A DNA stretch of 64,000 nucleotides from Hymenobacter sp. BT730 (GTDB taxonomy: Bacteria > Bacteroidota > Bacteroidia > Cytophagales > Hymenobacteraceae), in assembly GCF_030542105.1 (NCBI RefSeq), contig NZ_JAUOFB010000001.1, forward strand, positions 62,001-126,000. Direction: 5' to 3'. Made by a program: the position numbers and the translations under genes. The first letter of the stretch is position 1; each line of letters opens with the position of its first letter. The notes under the pieces are model-generated. The model did not search any database and was not told the DNA's origin. It saw only the letters and a list, made by a program, of their open reading frames with translations. This document shows positions 33,617-41,656 of this stretch, one piece after another.

Positions 33617-35713
33617 CTAGTTCATGCCGCGGATAAACGGAATCTGCCCTTCGTGGCCTTTGTAGTCGGACCAGCGCAGTATGTGCCAGCCGGCACGTAG
33701 TGGAGGCAGCCGCAGCGGCAGAATATTCAGGCCGGGCTGCAGCGTAACCACCTGGGTTTGCAGCAGGCGGCCCACGGCATCATATACCCGCAGCAACAGC
33801 TGGCCTTCCGTATCCACCAGATACTGAATACTGGGCGTCTCATCCAGAACCGGGTTAGGATAAAGCTCCAGCTTATTGGCCTCCAGGGCGCTGTCCCGCA
33901 CCCGGCTGGGGGCAGCATAATCTATTATGCCCCCAGGCCGCACTACGCCTACGCGGTAATAGGGCCGCCCGGCCGGTGGCGAGTTATCGGTAACGCTATA
34001 AGAACCGGCATTGGAGGCAGCTACCCGGCCAATGGACTCCCAGGTGAGGGTGTCCAGGCTACGTTCTACCACAAATTCTGTGACAAAGCACTCAGCAGCA
34101 GTAGTCCAGAAGACCTGGTTCTGGCCAGCCAGTACGGTTTGTGGATCTACGCGCACCAGTGGTGCCGGCAGCATGGCTGCCGGCCCGCAGCCCAGGGTGC
34201 GGAAGCTGCGCGTGGTGAGCACAAAGCGCCCCCCGGCAATGTCGCTCTCCGGGTTCAACTCCCGGCTTGATTGCTGTCGGCCATAGGCATAGTGCATCAC
34301 GGCGCCGGGCAAAATCAGGTGGGAAAGTTGCTGAGCATGCCCCAGCTCGTGCAGGGCTACGGATTCAAAATCATATTGGGTGGCGGATGGCAGACCCGGG
34401 CCAAACTGCCAGGTTTGGGCATCATCAAACACCATATCAAACTCCTTCACGGAAAATACAATCTGGCCATCAGACCGGCGACAGCCGCTGTAGTAGCTGG
34501 TGGTGCGACCCAAGACGCGCGCAGGCAGCTGACTGCCACTTTCATCAAAGCCCAAACCATTGATGTTGTCCTCGGTATCCACGGTGCCGGTGCGCGTGTC
34601 GCCTATCTCCCAATTGACGCCCGTGTTGCAGCGCCAGGTGGAAAGGGCGCGCGTATAAGCCGGCAGGGCGCCGCGGCTTACAAAGCCGGGGTTGGGCTGA
34701 ATGGTGTAGCCACCGCGGCCATTGCGGTTAGCGTGGTTGGGGCGCACAATATCCTTGCTATTTTCTTCCTGCACATTGCTGACGGCAAATACTACTGTGA
34801 GCACAGCTACACTGGTCCCGGCATCCTGGCTGTTTGTAGTGACGCGCACGGTACCGCTGCCGGCCGCTTTCCCATTCTCACCAAACGTAGGCACCTGCAC
34901 TTTAATCTCGGAATTTGTCCAGCTGATATAGTCTGTGGCCTGTGGCTTCACCAACGTTTCCCCGCCATCATCGGCGTTGCGAAACTCCACAAATCCATTG
35001 CCCCGCGTGGCGCCAAAGCCGGTACCGCGAATGGTAAGGACAGCGCCGGTACCAGCCGTGATGCGTAGGGGGCTGAGGGAGCTGATAAGCACAGCTAAGG
35101 GCCGACTGGCTGTCATCTGGCGCCGGGCAGCCGCTTCCTGCAGCTGCGGGTTGGGCTGCACCTGGCGCAAAGCGCGGCCGGTAGTTGTTGCCAGGCGGGT
35201 ATAAAGTGCCTGCTCAATGGATACGTACTGCCGGAAAGGCTCGGCGGCAGTGCCCGTAGCCAGATCATAACGAATAAAACCCTGCTGGCTGCCATAAGCC
35301 ATCCAGCCAGCAGCCGGGCCCGTGCCGGCAAACGTGGCGGGAGCCAGATAGAAAATTCCCTGCTCGCCGGTAGTTAAAGTGAGGGTATTCGTGAGGCGCT
35401 GCTGGTGCAGGCCCACGGTGCCGCCTTCAGTTAGCAGCATTAACTCATTGCCGGCTGGCTGCCCCTGAAATACCTTATATATACGTAGACGGTGCGCGGT
35501 ATAAATGCGCTGGTGGCCGGCGTCCCAAAAGCTCTTCGAGGTCAAGACTTCGCCTTCTACAATGAGCGAAGCATGTTGCACTCGCTCGGTCTCCGGCATC
35601 ATCTGCAGCAAACAGCGCGTGGCCTGTTCCGGGCTCTGGGCCCACGTGCCCTGAATACCCGCTAAAAATATTCCGACCAGCAACAGCTGCCGCAAAAGAG
35701 TAAATAGTTTCAT
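33617..35713 (-). CDS. matrixin-like secreted metalloprotease with T9SS tail
   Basis: A 698-residue exported protein. A signal peptide (to about 25) precedes an unassigned N-terminal domain. An IPT/TIG-like Ig fold follows at about 205-310 (ISSLSPLRITAGTGAVLTIRG region). The metzincin zinc site is HELGHAQQLSH (about 468-478), with a VMHY Met-turn soon after. The third motif residue, usually Gly in HExxHxxGxxH, is Gln. A fibronectin-like domain precedes a C-terminal LELYPNPVLDE segment, the start of a T9SS type A sorting domain. It should be exported to the surface or medium as a protease with unknown target. The gene is convergent with fabH, with no terminator seen between them. Confidence 0.87.
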   Translation of the reverse strand: MKLFTLLRQLLLVGIFLAGIQGTWAQSPEQATRCLLQMMPETERVQHASLIVEGEVLTSKSFWDAGHQRIYTAHRLRIYKVFQGQPAGNELMLLTEGGTVGLHQQRLTNTLTLTTGEQGIFYLAPATFAGTGPAAGWMAYGSQQGFIRYDLATGTAAEPFRQYVSIEQALYTRLATTTGRALRQVQPNPQLQEAAARRQMTASRPLAVLISSLSPLRITAGTGAVLTIRGTGFGATRGNGFVEFRNADDGGETLVKPQATDYISWTNSEIKVQVPTFGENGKAAGSGTVRVTTNSQDAGTSVAVLTVVFAVSNVQEENSKDIVRPNHANRNGRGGYTIQPNPGFVSRGALPAYTRALSTWRCNTGVNWEIGDTRTGTVDTEDNINGLGFDESGSQLPARVLGRTTSYYSGCRRSDGQIVFSVKEFDMVFDDAQTWQFGPGLPSATQYDFESVALHELGHAQQLSHLILPGAVMHYAYGRQQSSRELNPESDIAGGRFVLTTRSFRTLGCGPAAMLPAPLVRVDPQTVLAGQNQVFWTTAAECFVTEFVVERSLDTLTWESIGRVAASNAGSYSVTDNSPPAGRPYYRVGVVRPGGIIDYAAPSRVRDSALEANKLELYPNPVLDETPSIQYLVDTEGQLLLRVYDAVGRLLQTQVVTLQPGLNILPLRLPPLRAGWHILRWSDYKGHEGQIPFIRGMN

Positions 35714-35800
35714 GAAACAGCCGAGCGTGAAGTCGTTTTGCAGAAGTACGGGTTTTAGGCAGTTTGGGGCTTAGCAGAAATGGCCTTTAGCGTTACCCGC

Positions 35801-36712
35801 TTAAAACAGGCTGCCCTGCACGGGTTGGGGAATGATGCGGGGCGGCGCTACCTCCAGGCCCGTTAAGGTATGCAGGCGCTGCAGAAAATGCTGCGTCCAC
35901 ACGGGGGCATGCATGATGTCTTTCTGATGAATGAAGAAGTAAACGGTTTGCAGCCCGGCAGCCAACCAGGCCGCCAGCCGCTCAGCCCAGGCATCGGCAC
36001 GCTGGTAGTCAGAGGGTACCAGGCCGTGCCCATTGAAGCGCACAAAGGCAGTGGTGGTGGTGAGACGTTGGTGCAGCACGTCGCGGCGGCCGGCCACATC
36101 GGTAATCACCAGGGTTTTTCCCAGCGCTTCCAGCATCTCAAACACTGATTCGCGCAGGCCATTGTCGGCAAACCAGGCCGGGTGGCGCATCTCTACCGCC
36201 AAGGGTACCTCGGTCGGAAAATCGAGCAGGTAGCGCTCCAGGCGCGGTAGCCGCTCGGGGCCGAAGTGCGGCGGCAGCTGTAGAAAGGCCATGCCCAGCG
36301 CTGGGCCCAATTCCTGAATGGCCCGGCAGAAGGTAAGGGTCAGGTCATCGGCATTATATAGCTCCCGCTCGTGGCTGATGCTTTGCGGAATCTTGGGGCA
36401 AAAGCGGAAGCCCTCGGGTACGGCTGCCCGCCATTTGCGCACGGTGGGCGCATCCGGAATGCGGTAGTGGGTAGTGTTTAGCTCTATGCTGTTGAATTGC
36501 CGCGCATAATAACTCAGAAAATCAGCCTCTTTGGCACCGGCCGGAAAGTAAGACCCCAGCCAGGCCTTATTGGTCCAGATGGGGCAGCCCACATGTATTT
36601 GTGGGGGAGTAGCAGGTACTGCCTTCCGGGCCAGCACGGCCGCCGTAGCGGAGTGGTCTGGGGGCAGACGAAAATCAACGTAGCGTAGATCAGAAAGGCG
36701 ACCAAAATCCAT
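35801..36712 (-). CDS. DUF72 family protein (YecE-like)
   Basis: A 303-residue cytoplasmic TIM-barrel-like protein of DUF72. Family marks are VGCPIWTNKAWLGSYFPAG (about 40-58), FNSIELNTTHYRIP, FCPKIPQSISHE and AFLQLPPHFGPE. The function is not established. It ends in VQGSLF, which resembles a sliding-clamp binding motif and occurs as QGSLFD inside PolA in this same window. The start codon lies 4 nt after a TATCTTG promoter box. Confidence 0.92.
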   Translation of the reverse strand: MDFGRLSDLRYVDFRLPPDHSATAAVLARKAVPATPPQIHVGCPIWTNKAWLGSYFPAGAKEADFLSYYARQFNSIELNTTHYRIPDAPTVRKWRAAVPEGFRFCPKIPQSISHERELYNADDLTLTFCRAIQELGPALGMAFLQLPPHFGPERLPRLERYLLDFPTEVPLAVEMRHPAWFADNGLRESVFEMLEALGKTLVITDVAGRRDVLHQRLTTTTAFVRFNGHGLVPSDYQRADAWAERLAAWLAAGLQTVYFFIHQKDIMHAPVWTQHFLQRLHTLTGLEVAPPRIIPQPVQGSLF

Positions 36713-36716
36713 ATGG

Positions 36717-36723
36717 CAAGATA
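36717..36723 (-). promoter_or_regulatory. -7 promoter box abutting the DUF72 start
   Basis: The minus strand reads TATCTTG, then 4 nt, then ATG, the same arrangement as the DUF1684 gene and near that of the vWA gene. A leaderless transcript is likely if this box is used. Confidence 0.38.
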
Positions 36724-37029
36724 CGAGGCAGTATACCCCGGCGGACGTCTATGTTCATAAGAAAAATTCGGCACCTATGCAACCAGGGTTTTGACTACTC
36801 GACGAGCTAATGGCCAAAATTTTTTATCTCCCTTATTATCTAATTTTCTTGGATTCCAGTCAATCGTCCTGTAATAATTCAAAAAAGTGCATCAACCAAG
36901 AGTCAGCGCAATTTTTTATGAAATTTTATTGCATATATTTTGTACAAGTTTTATCGGAAAAAGACAATAACAAAGCTTGCGCACGAAGACCTCCTTTGGA
37001 AGTTCCCCACCGATTTAGGATTGTGCTAA

Positions 37030-37037
37030 TAGTTTTG
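37030..37037 (+). promoter_or_regulatory. -7 promoter box of rlpA
   Basis: TAGTTTTG matches TAnnTTTG exactly and lies 27 nt before the ATG at 37065, leaving a leader of about 20 nt. No -33 box at the usual spacing was found. Confidence 0.45.
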
Positions 37038-37064
37038 CCACCCTTCACCAACGCAACGAACACT

Positions 37065-37877
37065 ATGAAGTTACTCTACCGCATGGATGTATCGGGCTTG
37101 ATGATGGCACTACTTTGCTTGTTGCTATCTGCCCCGCTCAGCGCTGCCTGGGCCCGCACAGAAACTATAGAAGAAACTCCGGCCGGCAAAACAGCCGCTA
37201 AGAAAACCGTACTCCGGGGCCGTGCTTCCTGGTACGGTCGTGAACACCAGGGCCACCACACCAGTAATGGCGAGCGGTTTGACCGGTTTAAATACACCTG
37301 CGCCCACAAAACCCTGCCTTTTGGCACTCGGTTGCGCGTCACCAACCCCAAAAACGGTAAGTCGGTTGTAGTGCGCGTATCCGACCGTGGCCCCTTCCGT
37401 CACCAGCGCATTCTGGACCTGTCTGAAATTGCGGCCCGCCCGCTGGACATCGTGCGTATGGGTGCCGTATCCGTTGTAGCTGAAATAGTCCCTGCTGATA
37501 CCCCCCTCGGCCCCACAGATGCCCCCGCCAACTTGGCCGAACTGACTACTGATACCGCTTCTACCACGCTGGCCACCGTTATTGAGCCCGGCGCTACCGA
37601 AGCCGCAGACGCGGTAGTAGTACCCGAGGCGGCCCCCACCTTTGTGATTCAGGCCGGCACGTATGGCGATGCGCGCAACGCCCAGGCCGTGCAGGCCAAG
37701 ATTCAGGCCCTCGATAAAACCCTGCCCGTGAGCATTGCCGCTACCACCGTAGATGGCCGCTCCCTGAACCGCGTGATTGTCGGCCAGTTTGCCTCACCGG
37801 CTGATGCCGAAGCTACCCGCCGCAAGCTCCAGGAATGGGGCATTAGTGGTTTGGTACGGCAGAAAGAGAATATCTAG
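37065..37877 (+). CDS. rlpA: RlpA-type septal lytic transglycosylase with SPOR domain
   Basis: A 270-residue exported protein. A signal peptide (to about 30, AAWA) is followed by a double-psi beta-barrel at about 48-140: GRASWYGREHQGHHTSNGE (partial), FDRFKYTCAHKTLPFGTRL and VSDRGPF carry the Glu, Asp, His and Asp residues needed by RlpA enzymes to cut denuded glycan strands. A Thr/Ala/Pro-rich linker leads to a SPOR domain (about 190-268, FVIQAGTYGDARNAQA and GRSLNRVIVGQF), which binds denuded septal peptidoglycan. It probably acts in daughter cell separation. It has its own terminator. Confidence 0.93.
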   Translation: MKLLYRMDVSGLMMALLCLLLSAPLSAAWARTETIEETPAGKTAAKKTVLRGRASWYGREHQGHHTSNGERFDRFKYTCAHKTLPFGTRLRVTNPKNGKSVVVRVSDRGPFRHQRILDLSEIAARPLDIVRMGAVSVVAEIVPADTPLGPTDAPANLAELTTDTASTTLATVIEPGATEAADAVVVPEAAPTFVIQAGTYGDARNAQAVQAKIQALDKTLPVSIAATTVDGRSLNRVIVGQFASPADAEATRRKLQEWGISGLVRQKENI

Positions 37878-37897
37878 CGTAATAGCACTGTTAGACG

Positions 37898-37934
37898 AAA
37901 GCCCGTCAGACTCCAGCGTCTGGCGGGCTTTTTT
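37898..37934 (+). terminator. intrinsic terminator of rlpA
   Basis: Arms 37898-37911 and 37918-37931 pair with one mismatch around a 6-nt loop and run into six T. It lies 20 nt after the rlpA stop. Confidence 0.9.
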
Positions 37935-38020
37935 GTGTGCGGTGCAACGCCGCCGGGGTGTCTGGGCTCATGGAGGGGTAATCATTCTGTTTCCCTATCC
38001 CTTCTCCCCTACTTCATCTT

Positions 38021-38656
38021 ATGAAAAAGCTGATTATGCTGCTGGGTAGCGCCATGCTGCTCACCTTCTTTGCCTCGGCGCAAACGGAAAAAGGCACCGT
38101 TATGCTGGGCCTTTCGGGTGGCAACTTATTCTATGCCCATGATAATGACACGCATTCAAAGTATACAAACTGGTCAGTATCTCTGTATCCAACTGCGGGA
38201 ATATTTCTGGCCGATAATTTCCTTTTGGGCAGCCGTTTGAATTTGGGCTATAATAGGTACTCCCAAGAGACATCCTACTCTCCTTACTTTCGAAGCAACA
38301 AGACGACGAGTTTTAATTATGGCCTCGGCGCATTTGGCCGCTACTATCTTCCCAGCACGAGTAAACACCGTTTCTTTGCTGAGCTAGGGGCAGATCTTAT
38401 GCACTCCCGAAGCCGACAAGTAATCCGCGACTCGCAACAGGACCCGAACGAGGCTCGAAATAACAACAAAGAAAATAGCCTGGGCTTTCATGGATCAGTA
38501 GGTTACAATTATTTTTTCGCGCCGAATCTAGCCTTGGAGGCATCTGTTGGGTACCATCGCACGAATTTGGGACAGGCTTATTCCGGCGGCAATCTGCGTG
38601 GCCAGCTTGGCCTCAGCATCTTCCTGCAAAAGCGCCAGCCAGCACCGCAGCCATAA
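38021..38656 (+). CDS. outer membrane beta-barrel protein (OMP_b-brl-like)
   Basis: A 211-residue exported protein with a signal peptide ending FASAQ. It has alternating strands such as MLGLSGGNLFY, SLYPTAGIFLADNFLLGSRLNLGYN, FNYGLGAFGRYYL and LGFHGSVGYNYFFAPNLALEASVGYH, ending with RGQLGLSIFLQ. This is typical of small Bacteroidota porin-like proteins of unknown role. The C-terminal tail KRQPAPQP is short and polar. It has its own terminator at 38678-38709. Confidence 0.85.
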   Translation: MKKLIMLLGSAMLLTFFASAQTEKGTVMLGLSGGNLFYAHDNDTHSKYTNWSVSLYPTAGIFLADNFLLGSRLNLGYNRYSQETSYSPYFRSNKTTSFNYGLGAFGRYYLPSTSKHRFFAELGADLMHSRSRQVIRDSQQDPNEARNNNKENSLGFHGSVGYNYFFAPNLALEASVGYHRTNLGQAYSGGNLRGQLGLSIFLQKRQPAPQP

Positions 38657-38677
38657 CCATTGTTATAACTCCTTTCT

Positions 38678-38709
38678 AAAAGGACAGCCGCGTGCGGCTG
38701 TCCTTTTTT
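38678..38709 (+). terminator. intrinsic terminator after the beta-barrel gene
   Basis: Arms 38678-38690 and 38695-38707 are perfect complements around a 4-nt loop, followed by T residues to 38709. It also lies just before the penicillin acylase promoter region. Confidence 0.92.
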
Positions 38710-38790
38710 CATGCGTGTCGTTTTCTGCTGTTCAGCCGTTGCATTTTGCGGCAAGGCTTCTACCTTAAGCGCCCCAACCAACTGCCCGCT

Positions 38791-41229
38791 ATGTTTCAGT
38801 GGATGAAAGCCTTTACCGCCGTGCTCATCAGCCTGCTGCTGACGTGGGTGCTCAACGCCAAGCAGGGCGACGTGCCGCCCATGGGCAAGTTTCTGAGCCC
38901 CTTCCGCGGATTCTGGCAGAACGCGGAGCGGGAACAGGACTTTGCTGCGCAGCAAACCCTCACGCTACCGGGTCTGCAGCAGCCTGTACAGGTGCGCTTT
39001 GATGATAAGCGCGTGCCCCACGTGTTTGCCCAGAACGACCACGACCTGTACTTCGCCCAGGGCTACCTCACTGCCCGCGACCGGCTCTGGCAGATGGAAT
39101 TCCAGACCCACGTAGCCGCCGGGCGCCTCTCAGAAATAGTAGGCGAGAAACGGCTGGAAACCGACCGGTTTTTCCGGCGCATGGGCCTGCCCTACGGCGC
39201 CCAACGCTCCCTGGCCGTGATGATGGCCAACCCCACCACCCGGACCGTGCTGGAATCGTACTCATCGGGCGTGAATGCCTACATCCATTCCCTGACGCCG
39301 GCCACGCTGCCCTTTGAGTACAAGCTGCTGAATTACGCTCCCGAGCCCTGGCAACCGCTGAAATGCGCCCTACTGCTGAAGTTTATGGCCTGGGACCTGA
39401 GCGGCCGCACCGATGATCTGCGCCTCTCCAACATCCTGAACAAATATGGCCCGGGCGTGGTGAAAGACCTGTTTCCGGACTACCCACTACGCGAAGACCC
39501 CATTGTGCCCGTAGGCGCGCCGCTGGATTTTAAACCCCTGCCGGTGCCACCCACGCCGAAAGAGTTTTCGGCTGAGTTATCGAATAACACCCAGCGCAAC
39601 GAACCGGATGCGGAGCTGGGCTCCAACAACTTTGCCGTCAGCGGCAGCAAGTCGGCCACGGGCTTTCCCCTGCTGGCCAACGACCCGCACTTGCAGCTGA
39701 ACCTGCCTAGCATCTGGTACCAGATTCAGCTTTCGGCTCCGGGCGTGAATGTGTATGGCGTGACCATTCCGGGCGCGCCCACCGTTATCATTGGCTTTAA
39801 TACCGATGTAGCCTGGGGCGTGACCAACGTGGGGGCCGATGTGCTGGACTGGTATCAGCTGAAATTTAAGGATGCCACGCAACGCGAGTACTGGCACGAT
39901 GGCCGTTGGAAACCTATCCGGCGCGTGGTAGAGCGCATTAAAGTGCGCGGCCAGGCCGACCGCCTCGATACGGTGCTGTACACCCACCACGGCCCCATTG
40001 TGTACGACCACGACGAAAAGCCTTTCCTCTCGCAAACGCCCATCCGGCACGCCATGCGCTGGACGGCCCACGACGGCGCCAACGAGGTGCTGGCCTTCTA
40101 CCGCCTCAACCGCGCCCATAGCTACCCCGACTATACGGCCGCGCTGAGTACCTACGGCTCCCCGGCCCAGAACTTCATTTTTGCCGATGCCGGGAATGAT
40201 ATTGCCATCTGGCCCAACGGCCGCTTTCCACTGAAATGGCGCGACCAGGGCAAGTTTATTCTGGATGGCACCAACCCCGCCCACGACTGGCAGGGCTGGA
40301 TTCCGCAGCAACAGAACCCGCACGTGAAAAACCCGGCGCGCGGCTTCGTATCCTCCGCCAACCAGTTTTCCGCCGGGCCCGACTACCCTTATTACCTGGG
40401 TTGGGAATTTGGATCCTGGGACCGGGGCCACCGCATCAACCAGCGCTTGGCTCGCATGACCAATGCCACCGTAGACAGCCTGCGGCTGTTACAGAACGAT
40501 AACCTGGGCATTAATGCGCAGCTGGTGCTACCCCGCATGCTGGCGCTTCTGCGCGGCCAGCCACTTAGCCCCGCCCAGCAGCAGATAGTACAGGCGCTTA
40601 GCCGCTGGAACTACTTCTACAATGCCGATGCCGTGGGACCTACAGTGTTTGAGCTATGGTATAAAACGATGGTCAAGCAACTCTGGGATGATGATTTTGG
40701 TGCCCAGGTCGGCGCGGAAATGCGCTACCCCTCCCGCGACCGAACCAATACCTTGCTTTTACAAGAAGACCATAGCCCCTGGATTGATGACCGCCGCACT
40801 CCAGCGGTAGAAACGCTACCCCAGTTGGCCTTAGAGTCGCTCCGCTTTGCTGCTGATTCGCTTACCCGCAAGTTCGGGCCAATGAGCCCGAAGTGGGCAT
40901 GGACCCATCAAAAGAGCACCGATATTCTGCACCTGGCGCAACTGCCGGGCTTTGGCCGGATGGATATTGTGTGTGGCGGTGGGGCCGGTATTGTCAACGC
41001 TACTTCGGAACGCAACGGGCCATCCTGGCGCATGGTAGTAGCCTTGGGGCCGCAGGTACACGCCTTCGGCGTATTTCCAGGGGGACAGAGCGGTAACCCC
41101 GGCTCTGCCCACTACGACGACCTGATTGAAACCTGGCGCCTGGGCCAGCTGAATGAGCTGATTTTCCTGCGCTCCGCCACCGAAGCTAATCCACGGGTGT
41201 CTGCGGCTTGGTCACTTACTTCCAAATAA
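38791..41229 (+). CDS. penicillin acylase family N-terminal nucleophile hydrolase
   Basis: An 812-residue precursor of the penicillin amidase family (S45, Ntn-hydrolase fold). A membrane-spanning signal (about 5-22) precedes the alpha chain region with VRFDDKRVPHVFAQNDHDLYFAQGYLTARDRLWQME (key residues about 70-105). The autoprocessing site is LGSNNFAVSG, making Ser278 the nucleophile of the beta chain. Later conserved parts are WGVTNVGADVLDWY and GGQSGNPGSAHYDDLI near the end. The enzyme should be cleaved and act in the periplasm on amides such as acyl-homoserine lactones or beta-lactam side chains. The start at 38791 follows a TTG (38739), 19 nt, TACCTTAA promoter-like pair. A small membrane protein follows after 10 nt. 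Confidence 0.94.
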   Translation: MFQWMKAFTAVLISLLLTWVLNAKQGDVPPMGKFLSPFRGFWQNAEREQDFAAQQTLTLPGLQQPVQVRFDDKRVPHVFAQNDHDLYFAQGYLTARDRLWQMEFQTHVAAGRLSEIVGEKRLETDRFFRRMGLPYGAQRSLAVMMANPTTRTVLESYSSGVNAYIHSLTPATLPFEYKLLNYAPEPWQPLKCALLLKFMAWDLSGRTDDLRLSNILNKYGPGVVKDLFPDYPLREDPIVPVGAPLDFKPLPVPPTPKEFSAELSNNTQRNEPDAELGSNNFAVSGSKSATGFPLLANDPHLQLNLPSIWYQIQLSAPGVNVYGVTIPGAPTVIIGFNTDVAWGVTNVGADVLDWYQLKFKDATQREYWHDGRWKPIRRVVERIKVRGQADRLDTVLYTHHGPIVYDHDEKPFLSQTPIRHAMRWTAHDGANEVLAFYRLNRAHSYPDYTAALSTYGSPAQNFIFADAGNDIAIWPNGRFPLKWRDQGKFILDGTNPAHDWQGWIPQQQNPHVKNPARGFVSSANQFSAGPDYPYYLGWEFGSWDRGHRINQRLARMTNATVDSLRLLQNDNLGINAQLVLPRMLALLRGQPLSPAQQQIVQALSRWNYFYNADAVGPTVFELWYKTMVKQLWDDDFGAQVGAEMRYPSRDRTNTLLLQEDHSPWIDDRRTPAVETLPQLALESLRFAADSLTRKFGPMSPKWAWTHQKSTDILHLAQLPGFGRMDIVCGGGAGIVNATSERNGPSWRMVVALGPQVHAFGVFPGGQSGNPGSAHYDDLIETWRLGQLNELIFLRSATEANPRVSAAWSLTSK

Positions 41230-41239
41230 CCTTCCTGCC

Positions 41240-41635
41240 ATGGTGCTTTTTCTCTTGATTCTGGTGCTGGCGGCCCTTGCGCAGCTTTTCCTGCCGTGGT
41301 GGATTATTACACCCCTCTGTTTTGTGCTGGCTGCCTGGCGCGGCCACACCGGCGGGCGGGCATGGCTGGCCGGGTTTGGCGGCATAGGTCTTGGATGGGT
41401 GTTAGTAGCCGGCTGGCTGCACGTACGCACCGAAGGCATTCTAAGTCACCGGGTAGCACAGCTGCTGCCGCTGGGCGGTAACGGCTGGCTCCTGGTGCTG
41501 GTAACGGCCGTGTTAGGCGGGCTGGTAGGCGGCTTTGCCGCGCTGGCGGGCGCATGGGTCCGGCAGGCAGTTGTAAGCCAGCGCAAAGAATCTATAGAAG
41601 AACAAGAGCCTGCTGCCAGAAAACTGACCCTTTAG
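41240..41635 (+). CDS. small inner membrane protein, unknown
   Basis: A 131-residue protein with three or four predicted transmembrane helices (about 2-32, 42-60, 80-106). No family was recognised. It begins 10 nt after the acylase stop and probably shares its transcript; it may help anchor or export that enzyme, but this is only positional. The tail (RQAVVSQRKESIEEQEPAARK) is charged and likely cytoplasmic. The esterase gene is convergent, 21 nt downstream. Confidence 0.75.
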   Translation: MVLFLLILVLAALAQLFLPWWIITPLCFVLAAWRGHTGGRAWLAGFGGIGLGWVLVAGWLHVRTEGILSHRVAQLLPLGGNGWLLVLVTAVLGGLVGGFAALAGAWVRQAVVSQRKESIEEQEPAARKLTL

Positions 41636-41656
41636 CAGGTACAGTCCAGGCAAGCG

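Larger units (their letters stand above)
36713..37064. other. intergenic region before rlpA
   Basis: About 350 nt between the divergent DUF72 and rlpA genes. Positions 36800-36970 are AT-rich. An in-frame extension of rlpA is open back to 36810, but it has no signal peptide and unlike codon use, so it is treated as non-coding. It holds the DUF72 -7 box (36717-36723) and the rlpA -7 box (37030-37037); nothing else was recognised. Confidence 0.6.

Noticed and set aside
36810..37064. N-terminal extension of rlpA by 85 codons
   Set aside because: AT-rich, no signal peptide, and the promoter box lies inside it; the start at 37065 gives a proper signal peptide.
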